From Nitrosomonas sp. (GTDB lineage Bacteria; Pseudomonadota; Gammaproteobacteria; Burkholderiales; Nitrosomonadaceae): 48,833 nucleotides of DNA. Of the stretch, positions 25,351 to 34,786 are shown piece by piece. How positions within the stretch are numbered: the stretch's first letter is position 1; each line of letters starts with the position of its first letter. The translations under genes and the position numbers were made by a program. Location: positions 1 to 48,833 of the forward strand of contig JAGNZK010000020.1 of the NCBI GenBank assembly GCA_017984435.1, given 5' to 3'. Under the pieces are notes generated by a model. That model made no database searches. It was not told the DNA's origin and saw nothing but the letters and a program-made list of their open reading frames with translations.

Positions 25351-27600
25351 ATGAGTAAAAATATTCCTGCAGAAAAGGACTTGTCTCATCAGATTTTTGC
25401 ACCAACCAATTATTTTGACCTGACCAATAATGAGCAAGGCAGGATCCTTCAGTTTCAGCAAGAAATTCTGCAATTAGTGGTATTGGGAAATAATTATAAA
25501 GAGATTTGTGAGGATGTTTGTTTGCTGATGGAACAGCTTTTGGACAATGCAGTTGCAACAGTTATGCTGTTGGATAAGGAAAAGCAATGCATGAATGTAT
25601 TTGCCGCACCCAGCGTTCCTGAAGAATGCATTGTGCAACTAAATGGCTTGCGCCCAGGCCCTGGAGCCGGGTCTTGCGGGAATGCGGTATTTCGTCAAGA
25701 AGCGGTTTTCGTAGAAAGTACGCTTGACGATCCGCGCTGGCAAAGTATCCGGAAATTAGCCATTGATTTTAATATCCTCTCTTGTTGGTCAATGCCGGTA
25801 CGCAGTAAAGGCGGCGAATGCATTGGATCGTTTGCGTTGTCAAGTTTTGAACATCGCTTACCCAGTGCATTTCACCGTAAGTTACTGGAAATCGGATCGT
25901 TTATTATCGGAATCGCCCTGGAACAGAAAAAGGTGAATGAGCAATTGCATCTTTCGAGCAAGGTTTTCGAAAATAGCACCGAAGCTATTTTGATTACCGA
26001 TGCCAATAAGATAATAATCGCCATCAATAAGGCGCTGAATAAAATAACCGGCTATAGAGAAGAGGAAATAGTCGGTCAATCCGTATCGATCGTGGTATCT
26101 AACCGGCATAACAGGAGGTTTTTTCAGAAGATTTGGTCAAGCGTTGAACAATATAATCATTGGCAAGGTGAAATATGGAATCGAAATAAGCACGGACGAG
26201 AGTACCCGACGTGGTTTAGCATTACTCCTGTGCATAGCAAGGATGGCTTAATCAGCTATTACCTGATTAATTTTTCCGATATCACCGATAAGAAAAAATC
26301 GGATGAAATCATATGGCGACAGGCGAATTATGACTCGTTGACGGGTTTGCCAAATCGCAATATGTTTTATGATCGGTTGAGTCATGATATTAAGAATACT
26401 TCCCGCTCAGGAAAACGATTGGCAGTGTTGTTTATCGATCTCGACCATTTCAAAGAAGTGAATGATTCATTAGGACACAGTGTTGGCGATGCGTTGCTAG
26501 TGGAAGCGGCAAAGCGGCTGAGCGGTTGTATTCGGGAAACGGATACGGTGGCGCGTTTAGGCGGTGATGAATTCACCATCATTCTGAGTGGTATCAACGA
26601 TCAGCATTGTGCTGAAATGATTATTCAAATGATCTTGCTGGAGTTGGCCAAGCCATTCCATTTAAATGCCAAATTGGCGTATGTGTCTGCGAGTATCGGC
26701 GTTACATTTTTCCCTGATGACGCAAATACTGCCGACAGTTTAATGAAAAATGCCGATCAAGCCATGTACGCCGCCAAAAACAATGGACGTAATTGCTGGA
26801 ACTGCTTCACGTCGAATATGCAGGCGGCCACAGAAATTCGCTCGAAAATTGCCTATGAATTACGCAATGCACTGAAGGAGCACCAGCTCTATTTGCTGTA
26901 TCAACCCATTGTGGAACTGGCAACCGGCAACATATATAAAGCTGAAGCGTTGATACGCTGGCAGCATCCGGAACGAGGAATAATTTACCCGGCTGAATTT
27001 ATCAGAATTGCGGAAGAAACCAATCTGATTACAGATATTGGTGATTGGGTATTCAAGCAGGCAGTCAGTCAAGTTGCCTTGTGGCAGGCATGCTTCGGTA
27101 CTGACTTCCAGATCAGCATCAACAAATCACCTAAGCAATTCATTAACAAAATGAGTGATTGGGTGAATCATTTAAACGAGCTAGAACTCAACGGACAAAG
27201 CATCATTGTTGAAATTACCGAGAATTTGCTCTTGGATGTCCATGAACTGGTAGTTAAAAAATTGTTAAATTTCCGGGATGCAGGTGTTCAGGTAGCCATT
27301 GATGATTTTGGTACCGGTTACTCGTCACTATCCTACTTAAAAAAATTTGATATCGATTATCTTAAGATTGATCAATCATTTATTGCTAACTTAGACAGTG
27401 ACGCCAACAATAGCATTTTATGCGAAGCGATTATTACCATGGCTCACCGTTTGGGTATGAAAGTGATTGCTGAAGGCGTAGAAACAGATTTGCAGAAACA
27501 GTCGTTGATGGCAATGGGTTGTGATTACGGTCAAGGTTATTTCTTTAGCAAACCGTTGACCGCAGATAAATTTGAAGCTTTTCTTCTACAAAAGGGATAG
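25351..27600 (+). CDS. GAF-PAS-GGDEF-EAL cyclic-di-GMP turnover protein
   Basis: A 749-residue regulatory enzyme with four modules: GAF (about 35-195), PAS (about 200-315, VFENSTEAILITDANKIIIA), diguanylate cyclase GGDEF (RLGGDEF, motif at 404-408) and phosphodiesterase EAL (EAL at 532-534, DDFGTGYSSLSYLKKFDIDY). Both catalytic signatures are intact. An inhibitory RxxD I-site (RETD) lies five residues before GGDEF, so product feedback is possible. No membrane segment is seen, so it should be cytoplasmic and respond to a small ligand or redox signal through GAF/PAS. Net activity cannot be predicted. The gene is monocistronic and lies 3' of the PEP-CTERM pair, which would fit biofilm control but proves nothing. 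Confidence 0.95.
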   Translation: MSKNIPAEKDLSHQIFAPTNYFDLTNNEQGRILQFQQEILQLVVLGNNYKEICEDVCLLMEQLLDNAVATVMLLDKEKQCMNVFAAPSVPEECIVQLNGLRPGPGAGSCGNAVFRQEAVFVESTLDDPRWQSIRKLAIDFNILSCWSMPVRSKGGECIGSFALSSFEHRLPSAFHRKLLEIGSFIIGIALEQKKVNEQLHLSSKVFENSTEAILITDANKIIIAINKALNKITGYREEEIVGQSVSIVVSNRHNRRFFQKIWSSVEQYNHWQGEIWNRNKHGREYPTWFSITPVHSKDGLISYYLINFSDITDKKKSDEIIWRQANYDSLTGLPNRNMFYDRLSHDIKNTSRSGKRLAVLFIDLDHFKEVNDSLGHSVGDALLVEAAKRLSGCIRETDTVARLGGDEFTIILSGINDQHCAEMIIQMILLELAKPFHLNAKLAYVSASIGVTFFPDDANTADSLMKNADQAMYAAKNNGRNCWNCFTSNMQAATEIRSKIAYELRNALKEHQLYLLYQPIVELATGNIYKAEALIRWQHPERGIIYPAEFIRIAEETNLITDIGDWVFKQAVSQVALWQACFGTDFQISINKSPKQFINKMSDWVNHLNELELNGQSIIVEITENLLLDVHELVVKKLLNFRDAGVQVAIDDFGTGYSSLSYLKKFDIDYLKIDQSFIANLDSDANNSILCEAIITMAHRLGMKVIAEGVETDLQKQSLMAMGCDYGQGYFFSKPLTADKFEAFLLQKG

Positions 27601-27753
27601 ATGAGCTCATAGATCAATCTTTAATCGTGACTCTGAAATTGGAGCAAAGGGAATTTAAAAAGTATTTTTCCCTTTAACAATTTTCCAGAAGTAAGTATTC
27701 TATTCACTCAGTACTACTGATTGGGTGTTACAGTTAAAATTTTTGGAGGTTAT

Positions 27754-28776
27754 ATGAAAGTACTTTTATTCTTGACGCTTATATTAAGTTCTCATGGTTA
27801 TGCTCAAAGCGGTCATAACCATCAAGGTGGAATGCACGGTGGCGATCATCATGGCGGCGGCATGCACGGGGGTGGTCACCACATGTTGGATAAAACTAGC
27901 TTAAAACTGTTTTTTGAGCCTTTACCTGCATCAATTATCGATGAGAAGAAAAATGCAGCTTTAATTGAACTTGGAAAAAAGCTCTACTTGGATCCTCGGC
28001 TTTCTGTTAACGATCGGATTGCTTGCAACTCGTGCCATCAACTGGATAATTTTGGTGTAGATAGTCAACCGACGTCACCAGGCCATGAAGGAAAACGTGG
28101 CGGTAGAAATTCACCGACCACGATGAACGCAGCACTGCATATTGCCCAATTTTGGGATGGACGTGCAAAAGATGTTGAAGAGCAGGCATTGGGACCCATC
28201 TTGAATCCAATCGAAATGGGCATGCCAAGTGAAGCCGCCGTGGTCGATAAATTGAAAAAAATCGATGAATATAAGAGTATGTTTGCGGAAGCATTTAAGG
28301 ATGAGAAGGATCCATTCCAATACAAAAATGTTGGTAAGGCAATCGGCGCTTTTGAGCGTACGCTGTTAACCCCTTCACGATTTGATGATTATCTCAAAGG
28401 CGATGAGAAAGCTTTGAATGACACTGAAAAAAGAGGCTTGCAAAAATTCGTCCATATGGGATGCGCAACTTGTCACAATGGGGTGGCAATTGGCGGAAAT
28501 TCATACAGAAAAATCGGTCTTGTCGAGCCCTATGAAACAGCTGATGTGGGAAGATTTGCTGTAACCGGAATTGAAACTGACAAGAAAGTATTCAAAGTAC
28601 CAAGCCTGAGAAACATTACTAAAACAGGTCCTTATTTTCATGATGGTTCGATTGCAACACTCGATGAAGCAATTCGAGAAATGGCGGAACATCAGCTTGG
28701 TCAGCAAGTCGGTGCCGAATTTATTAATGATGTAAAAGCATTCTTGGGGTCTTTAACAAGCAAGGGTAAAGAATAA
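27754..28776 (+). CDS. Di-haem cytochrome c peroxidase with His/Met-rich N-terminus
   Basis: A periplasmic di-haem peroxidase of the MauG/CcpA family, reducing H2O2 with electrons from cytochrome c. The signal peptide is KVLLFLTLILSSHGYAQ. The first haem site CNSCH starts at about residue 91 and the second, CATCH, at about 237. Family sequence such as GRNSPTTMNAA, FWDGRAKDVEEQALGPI and FKVPSLRNI is present. Unusually, mature residues 20-44 contain eight His and three Met among Gly repeats, which looks like a copper or other metal-binding tail. ATG 27754 is chosen because GGAGG lies 5 bases upstream. An in-frame TTG at 27721 lacks this. Confidence 0.93.
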   Translation: MKVLLFLTLILSSHGYAQSGHNHQGGMHGGDHHGGGMHGGGHHMLDKTSLKLFFEPLPASIIDEKKNAALIELGKKLYLDPRLSVNDRIACNSCHQLDNFGVDSQPTSPGHEGKRGGRNSPTTMNAALHIAQFWDGRAKDVEEQALGPILNPIEMGMPSEAAVVDKLKKIDEYKSMFAEAFKDEKDPFQYKNVGKAIGAFERTLLTPSRFDDYLKGDEKALNDTEKRGLQKFVHMGCATCHNGVAIGGNSYRKIGLVEPYETADVGRFAVTGIETDKKVFKVPSLRNITKTGPYFHDGSIATLDEAIREMAEHQLGQQVGAEFINDVKAFLGSLTSKGKE

Positions 28777-28813
28777 ACTGTGATAATCTGGTTGATCATC
28801 AGTTGATTTGAAA

Positions 28814-28840
28814 AACGTCACTATGGTTAGTAGTGGCGTT
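28814..28840 (-). terminator. Hairpin downstream of the cytochrome c peroxidase gene
   Basis: A 10-bp stem (AACGTCACTA with TAGTGGCGTT, one G-U pair) and 7-nt loop lie 38 bp after the peroxidase stop. On the minus strand it is followed by TTTTT, on the plus strand by no T-run. It could act weakly for the upstream gene or simply be a structured spacer. Confidence 0.35.
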
Positions 28841-29012
28841 AACCAGATATCACCAATACCAAAAGTATTGTCGAAGAATACCCCCATAGAAGCTTCTTGT
28901 CGCATCGCTGCTAGCTTTCTTATAATATTCCTGAAGAACTTAATGTAATTTTGTTATCTATCAGATAGCTTTCTCTTTTCTAGATACTGTGAAAATATGC
29001 TATTAGATACCT

Positions 29013-29759
29013 ATGAATGATTGGATAATCCCGGATTGGCCAGCACCCCACAATGTGAAAACGCTGTTTACAACCCGCAATGGCGGTGTGAGCAGTGGCA
29101 TCAATGGCACTTATGCTTCCTTGAATTTGGGTGCACATGTCAATGATAATTTAGCGGATGTAGCATGTAATCGGGCGTTATTGCATCACTATTTGCCGGC
29201 TGAGCCGAAATGGTTGAAGCAGGTGCATGGTACTTTGCCTATCTGGATTGATCATACAGCAGCAGTAACGCCGGAAGGTGATGCCGTTCTCAGTCGCAAG
29301 CAAGGTACGGTTTGTGCTGTTATGGTTGCCGATTGCTTACCGGTATTTTTGTGTGACGCCGCAGGAACCACAGTGGGTGTCGTCCATGCGGGTTGGCGTG
29401 GCTTGGCCGGAGGAATTATTGAACGATCCATAGCAGCCATGCAAGCCGACTCTGGCCAATTGATGGCGTGGTTGGGACCGGCGATTGGTCCTGATTACTT
29501 TGAAGTCGGTGCGGATGTCTATGAAGCATTCGTCCGACACGATGAGAAAATGACACAAGCTTTTTTGCTAAAGGAAAATAACGACGAGAAAAAATGGCTA
29601 GCGAATATTTTCCTGTTGGCTCGCCAGCGCTTGGCAAGCATGGGTGTGACAGAAATTTATGGTGGAGGGATTTGCACATTCAGTAATCCCCAGCGTTTCT
29701 TTTCTTATCGCCGGGATGGCGAGACCGGGCGGATGGCGGCATTAATCTGGCTTGAGTAA
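29013..29759 (+). CDS. pgeF: PgeF/YfiH family (laccase-domain) purine nucleoside phosphorylase or peptidoglycan-editing factor
   Basis: A 248-residue single-domain protein of the DUF152/YfiH family. Zinc-site residues are visible: H in LNLGAHVNDN, C in VMVADCLPVFLC, and H in VGVVHAGWRGL. GPAIGPDYFEVG and GGGICTFSNPQRFFSYRRDG complete the family pattern. Members have been described as purine nucleoside phosphorylase/adenosine deaminase (YlmD/LACC1-type) and, in E. coli, as an editing enzyme preventing misincorporation in peptidoglycan. The family call is firm; the physiological role is less so. Confidence 0.92.
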   Translation: MNDWIIPDWPAPHNVKTLFTTRNGGVSSGINGTYASLNLGAHVNDNLADVACNRALLHHYLPAEPKWLKQVHGTLPIWIDHTAAVTPEGDAVLSRKQGTVCAVMVADCLPVFLCDAAGTTVGVVHAGWRGLAGGIIERSIAAMQADSGQLMAWLGPAIGPDYFEVGADVYEAFVRHDEKMTQAFLLKENNDEKKWLANIFLLARQRLASMGVTEIYGGGICTFSNPQRFFSYRRDGETGRMAALIWLE

Positions 29760-29832
29760 ATTGGACTTTTAACTTATTAAGTTATTACCTTACAACAGCG
29801 TATAATCCCGCCTTTCCTTTTCAATTACCTTT

Positions 29833-30633
29833 ATGTCAACGCTTACCTGGATTATTTCCGCCAGCTTACTTGGGGGAATATTGAGTTTATTGTTTGCGGC
29901 AATATTGGCACTCAATGCACGGGTATCATGGCTTTCAATGTTAGTGTCCTATGCGATTGGTGCATTGTTGGGAGCCGCCTTTCTGAATACTCTGCCAGAA
30001 GCATTTGAACTTTCCGAAAACCCGGCGCAGGTAACGATTACTGTATTGATTGGAATTCTGATCTTTTTTATCCTAGAAAAACTAGTACTATGGCGCCATT
30101 GTCATTTAGAAGAATGTGAAGCACATGATCCATTGCATGGTTCTATAGCAACTCCGATCAATCTCCATGAACATGATCACGGACGTAGCGGAATGATGAT
30201 CATTGTGGGTGACACTTTTCATAACTTTGTCGACGGTATTCTAATTGCTGCAGCTTTCATGGTGGATGTGCAACTTGGTATCGTGACGTCTATTGCGATT
30301 ATAGCCCATGAAATTCCACAGGAAGTGGGAGATTTCATCATTCTCCTGAATTCAGGCTATACACGCCGCATGGCATTTCTGATGAATTTGTTATCCAGTT
30401 TTGCCACTGTAGTGGGCGGTGTGTTAGCGTATTTTATGCTGCATAAAATGAATTTTTTGGTGCAACCACTGCTAGGACTTGCTTCAGCCAGTATGATTTA
30501 TGTAGCGATGTCGGATTTGATTCCGGGTCTACATAAACGTCCGGAGATTCATGCGACTATTCAACAAGTAACATTGATTCTATTAGGCATTTCATCTATC
30601 TGGCTGGTGGGAAATATTTTTCCCCATGGCTAG
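29833..30633 (+). CDS. ZIP-family divalent metal transporter
   Basis: A 266-residue membrane protein with about eight helices and the ZIP signature. Helix IV has DTFHNFVDGILIAA and helix V has AHEIPQEVGDFIILL, the metal-binding pair typical of LIV-1-type ZIPs. A His-rich loop (INLHEHDHGRS) precedes helix IV. ZIP proteins import Zn2+, Fe2+ or Mn2+ into the cytoplasm. Substrate cannot be fixed here. It is followed after 49 bp by the DUF4019-like gene. Note that the window also holds a metal exporter operon (42456-48609). Confidence 0.93.
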   Translation: MSTLTWIISASLLGGILSLLFAAILALNARVSWLSMLVSYAIGALLGAAFLNTLPEAFELSENPAQVTITVLIGILIFFILEKLVLWRHCHLEECEAHDPLHGSIATPINLHEHDHGRSGMMIIVGDTFHNFVDGILIAAAFMVDVQLGIVTSIAIIAHEIPQEVGDFIILLNSGYTRRMAFLMNLLSSFATVVGGVLAYFMLHKMNFLVQPLLGLASASMIYVAMSDLIPGLHKRPEIHATIQQVTLILLGISSIWLVGNIFPHG

Positions 30634-30682
30634 CAAGATGGAATGGTTGCAAAACACCAAAACTTTAACTTAAGGATATTCA

Positions 30683-31099
30683 ATGATAAAACAATGGATT
30701 GCAGTATTGTTGCTGTTTTTTTGTACCAGTGTCGCTTATGGAGAAGAAAACAATATTCTCGATAAAGTTGAAAGCAGCGCGCGCTACTGGCTTGAGCTGG
30801 TCGACAGTGGGAAATATAAAGAAAGCTGGGAGAATTCATCTGCGCTATTCAAGACAAAAACATCCGAATCCGAATGGATCAAGTCTATTACCGCTATCAG
30901 AGGGCCGCGTGGCACAATAAATGCCAGGTATATTGCAACAGCAGGAACTACAAAAACATTGCCGGGATTTCCTGATGGGGAATATATAGTACTACAGTTT
31001 TATACTACTTTTACCCAGAAAGGATTGGCATTGGAGACGGTAGCACAGGCAAAAACATCAGATGAAACATGGCAAATTGTAGAATATTCGATCAAGTAA
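30683..31099 (+). CDS. DUF4019-type exported protein
   Basis: A 138-residue protein with a signal peptide (KQWIAVLLLFFCTSVAYG) and a small mature domain in the DUF4019 style: SARYWLELVDSGKYKESWEN, EWIKSITAIRGPRG and YIVLQFYTTF. Members are periplasmic, related in fold to NTF2-like proteins, with no known function. An AAGGA ribosome-binding site lies just upstream. It may be cotranscribed with the ZIP gene. Confidence 0.8.
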   Translation: MIKQWIAVLLLFFCTSVAYGEENNILDKVESSARYWLELVDSGKYKESWENSSALFKTKTSESEWIKSITAIRGPRGTINARYIATAGTTKTLPGFPDGEYIVLQFYTTFTQKGLALETVAQAKTSDETWQIVEYSIK

Positions 31100-31128
31100 A
31101 AGTTTTTGTTACTTCGCAGGCATAATGC

Positions 31129-33726
31129 TTATGGCATCGCAGGCGAACTCACTCCTTTAAACCCTTGGGAAACACGGTAATATACCCGCCGCACCGGTGT
31201 ACCGTAACGTTCAATGACACGATATTCGATGGCGCCGGGTTGATCGAGCATTGTTTTAACATCAATATCCGGCGAGATTTTTTCCAAATGGCGGCGTTTC
31301 ATGCCAACCTGGATAATCGGCCGATTGGCGGGGGCCTGAGATGGAAGCCAGAATTCATACATGGCACCACTACCACCAAACATATTGCGTGAACGAATAT
31401 CCAACTGCGCATCACCATGCGTATAAAAATATAGCGCACTGGCAACGGACCATTTGCTCATGCCGACAATAACCGGTTCTTTGCCGGTTTGATCTTTGAC
31501 TTCCGCTGCAATTTGTTTGATTTCAGCGGCCGTTTCACGCCAAAAATAGTGTTCTGTGAATAAATGATACGGTATGCCCGGTATTCCCAGCACTACATAA
31601 TGCAATACAAAGGCATAAGCAAAGATACAGGCAATAATAGTAAACCGCCAGGCAGTTTGTATGCGCTTGGCCAGAACACTCAGATGGTCAGGCTGACCAA
31701 TCATCCAGGCGATGGTGGGTAATATGGCAAGCCAGATTGGGCCGGTCCAGTGAAAGCGTAGTGCATCAAACGTACTGAGTATGAAGCAAATAAATAATGG
31801 AGCACCGACAAAAACCTGTACAAATAAATGGCGTCTGCGTTCAAGCTGCTGATCGTCCGGCTTTTTGATTGAAAATAAGGCAATTGCGGCTGCAACAAAA
31901 CCAACGGGCGTCAACAGAATGATGATGTGGGCAATTAAATAATGTACGGAAAACTGATAGCTATCTGCTAATACGCGATTGGATTGAAATGCAAAGGATA
32001 CCCAAGCATTTTGGTAGTTCCAGATAATTACCGGTGAAAACAGTAACACTGCCAGGAGCGCGGCCAGATAAGGATGGGGGCGTTTCATCCAGCGGCGTGC
32101 CGTCGGATCTATGATCACAAATACCAACGCGGCAATACCCAATAAACCCAGACTATATTTGGACAGTAACCCCAATCCGAAAGCGACTCCCATGCCTAAC
32201 CAAGCTGTACGTTGGCCAGCAACCAGCGCACGTTCCATGTAATAAAGTGTGGCAGCCCAAGCCGCGACTAGTGGCGCGTCAGGGGTCATTAATAGGCCGG
32301 AACCAAACCCCAATGGCAGGATAGCCAATAATAATAGGGTGCGCATTGCAGTGGACTTATCGTACAGATTCTGCGCCAGTGCGTATAAATAGCCCATGGT
32401 GACCAAGCCGCAGAAAAGAGCACCGATGCGTACACCAAACTCATTATGTCCCAAAATGGCTGTACCCAGCCAAATTAACCAGGCAACCATGGGGGGGTGA
32501 TCATAAAAGCTCAGATCCATGTGCTGCGCATATTGCCAGTAATAAGCCTCATCCGGAATGAGTTGCGCTAAGCCGAAATAAACCAGACGTAACAATATAA
32601 CAAACAGCACGATACCAATCGCAGCCGTGCGCCAGCGTATTTCCTGCGACGGAAGATCTTTTGCGTTGGGGAATACATAAAAGGCTGAGCCCAGATAATT
32701 GACGGCCGCAGTGGCAATGATGGCCGGAAAAATGGCTAGCAACGGCGGTACGTGCCAAACATAAACCAGCAAGGCCAGCACACCGCCGCGCAGTAATAAG
32801 GCCAGTGCACCAACAGTCAGAAAACGTCCGAATTGATGCCATTGCAAATAGCCCGCGTGATGTTCACGGAACGACCACTTGGAATTCAAGGTGTAGTTGG
32901 CGGTTGCCGCGACAAAGAAACTGATGAAGTGTGCCAACGCAAGTCCGGCATCGCGACTGATCATCCATTGAAAAACAATGGCATCAATCAATACGCCCAA
33001 TAGTCCGACGACAGCAAAACGACCCGCTGTATTGAGCGTGACTGTACCACCCGCTAGTGTTATCAAGCGTTGTACATAAGCGCGCTGATGAGAAAAAGAT
33101 AATTTGGACGTGCCATGCGTGCGATCATGAAAACAAATAGGTATTTCCGTGACCCGGAGTTTACCGTGATTGGCCATGAGTAGCTCAAGCAGAATTTTGT
33201 AGCCATGTGCGTTGTTGGAGATACTGGCAGCCAGCTCACGGCGGAATGCAAAGAAACCGGATGTGGCATCATTGACATCACAGATCGGACGCGCAATCCA
33301 ACCACCGACGCGTGACAGCAATTGCCGGTGCAGCGGCCAATTCTCCGTACTGCCACCAGCGATATAGCGACTGCCGACGGCGACATCGTAACTACCGTTT
33401 AATACCGGGGTGACAACCGCTGATAAACGTTCTGGCGGGTGGCTTAGATCTGCGTCCATAACGACAATGACATCACTTTTGGCTGTGGCCGCTCCTGCCA
33501 ATATTGATGCAGTGAGATCCGGCTTTTCTTGTCGCTGAATCAAACGAACATTGGATCGGTTTTCCCAGGCTCGTATCTTGTCGGGCGTGCCATCAGTGGA
33601 GCCATCATCCACGAAAATGACTTCAAAGGTGTCAGGACTTAAATCAAGTGCGGATAAGCGTGTTAAGAGTAAATCTATATTCTCGGATTCATTCAGTGTA
33701 GGCACTACGATGGAAAATTGAGTCAT
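31129..33726 (-). CDS. Fusion glycosyltransferase: GT2 polyprenyl-phosphate sugar synthase, GtrA and GT39/ArnT-like transferase
   Basis: An 865-residue three-module protein. Residues 1-230 are a dolichol-phosphate-mannose-synthase-like GT2 domain (SIVVPTLNESENIDLLL, DADLSHPPE, HGTSKLS). Residues 235-350 are a four-helix GtrA domain (GRFAVVGLLGVLIDAIVF), the type thought to flip or position the lipid-linked sugar. Residues 365-865 are a GT-C domain of the PMT/ArnT class with about ten helices and the acidic loop PDEAYYWQYA and FYDHPPM. One polypeptide could therefore load a sugar onto undecaprenyl phosphate and transfer it at the periplasmic face. It follows mltG by 47 bp at the end of the fab operon. 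Sugar and acceptor are unknown. Confidence 0.9.
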   Translation of the reverse strand: MTQFSIVVPTLNESENIDLLLTRLSALDLSPDTFEVIFVDDGSTDGTPDKIRAWENRSNVRLIQRQEKPDLTASILAGAATAKSDVIVVMDADLSHPPERLSAVVTPVLNGSYDVAVGSRYIAGGSTENWPLHRQLLSRVGGWIARPICDVNDATSGFFAFRRELAASISNNAHGYKILLELLMANHGKLRVTEIPICFHDRTHGTSKLSFSHQRAYVQRLITLAGGTVTLNTAGRFAVVGLLGVLIDAIVFQWMISRDAGLALAHFISFFVAATANYTLNSKWSFREHHAGYLQWHQFGRFLTVGALALLLRGGVLALLVYVWHVPPLLAIFPAIIATAAVNYLGSAFYVFPNAKDLPSQEIRWRTAAIGIVLFVILLRLVYFGLAQLIPDEAYYWQYAQHMDLSFYDHPPMVAWLIWLGTAILGHNEFGVRIGALFCGLVTMGYLYALAQNLYDKSTAMRTLLLLAILPLGFGSGLLMTPDAPLVAAWAATLYYMERALVAGQRTAWLGMGVAFGLGLLSKYSLGLLGIAALVFVIIDPTARRWMKRPHPYLAALLAVLLFSPVIIWNYQNAWVSFAFQSNRVLADSYQFSVHYLIAHIIILLTPVGFVAAAIALFSIKKPDDQQLERRRHLFVQVFVGAPLFICFILSTFDALRFHWTGPIWLAILPTIAWMIGQPDHLSVLAKRIQTAWRFTIIACIFAYAFVLHYVVLGIPGIPYHLFTEHYFWRETAAEIKQIAAEVKDQTGKEPVIVGMSKWSVASALYFYTHGDAQLDIRSRNMFGGSGAMYEFWLPSQAPANRPIIQVGMKRRHLEKISPDIDVKTMLDQPGAIEYRVIERYGTPVRRVYYRVSQGFKGVSSPAMP

Positions 33727-33773
33727 GTAGCTCTACAGATTAGAATTGACACTTAATGATTGACGGCATGGTT

Positions 33774-34769
33774 CTATTTTTGTTGTTTTTGGTATTTATT
33801 GACCGCTTTATTATGATCTGCCAAGTTAGTGGAAAATTGAGATTCTCCATTACCTTTCGCAACAAAATATAACGCGTCAGTTTCAGCCGGATTAAGTGCT
33901 GCACGAATGGAAGCTAAGCCTGGCAAAGCAATAGGTGTGGGCGGCAAGCCTGCGCGAGTATAAGTGTTGTATGCTTGATCTGCAAGCAGATCTTTTTTGC
34001 GTAAGTTTCCATCAAACTGTTCACCCAGACCGTAGATAAGAGTGGGATCTGTTTGTAATCGCATACCTTTACGCAGTCGGTTAATAAAAACCCCCGCTAT
34101 TTCAGCCCGATCATTTTCCATCCCGGTTTCTTTTTCGATGATGGAAGCAAGAATAAGCGCTTCATAAGGTGTAGTTAGGGGTAAAGATTCCATACGCGTC
34201 GACCAACTGGTTTGTAAATTATTTTGCATGGCTTGGTAGGCACGTTGTAAAACATCAATATCGCGGTCACCTTTAATAAAATAATAAGTGTCCGGGAAAA
34301 ATAATCCCTCAGCGGCGACTTCACTTGCACCGATGCGCTGCAAAATTTCCTGATCACTTAAATCGGTTATCGTGTTTTCGATGGCCGGATGTTCACTGAG
34401 AGCTTTCCGCAGTTGAGCGAAGGTCCAACCTTCAATGAAGGTTATCTCATTCTGTTTTGCATCACCTTTTGTCAGATATTCTAGCAACGCTATTTGGGAA
34501 AGACTGCCGGTCAATTGATAATCGCCTGCTTTAATCGTTGATTCCTGATTTAGGTAGCGTGCCAACACGATCAATGACCACTTGCTGGGAATGATGCCGG
34601 CATTCGCCAGCTGCTGCGCAACCTGTTTTAAATTGCTGCCCGGACGGATGGAGAATTCATAGGGCGTGACAGGAAGCGTAACATCTGAATGAACATGGAG
34701 ATAAAACCATCCGGTGAAGAGGATGGTTATCGATGTTATGGCAAGAAGGAGGCGTTTTAGCGTGTGCAT
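33774..34769 (-). CDS. mltG: Endolytic peptidoglycan transglycosylase MltG
   Basis: A 331-residue inner-membrane YceG-fold enzyme that cuts nascent glycan strands and sets their length. It has an N-terminal membrane helix (LLLAITSITILFTGWFYL), a LysM-like segment (SNLKQVAQQLANAGII-type sequence in GSNLKQVAQQLANAGI) and the catalytic region ILASIIEKETGMENDRAEIAG with the conserved Glu, then INRLRKGMRLQTDPTLIYGL and YNTYTRAGLPPTPIALPG. The position after fabF matches many proteobacteria, although pabC is absent. Confidence 0.95.
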   Translation of the reverse strand: MHTLKRLLLAITSITILFTGWFYLHVHSDVTLPVTPYEFSIRPGSNLKQVAQQLANAGIIPSKWSLIVLARYLNQESTIKAGDYQLTGSLSQIALLEYLTKGDAKQNEITFIEGWTFAQLRKALSEHPAIENTITDLSDQEILQRIGASEVAAEGLFFPDTYYFIKGDRDIDVLQRAYQAMQNNLQTSWSTRMESLPLTTPYEALILASIIEKETGMENDRAEIAGVFINRLRKGMRLQTDPTLIYGLGEQFDGNLRKKDLLADQAYNTYTRAGLPPTPIALPGLASIRAALNPAETDALYFVAKGNGESQFSTNLADHNKAVNKYQKQQK

Positions 34770-34786
34770 GCGCCAAAAAGTAAAAT

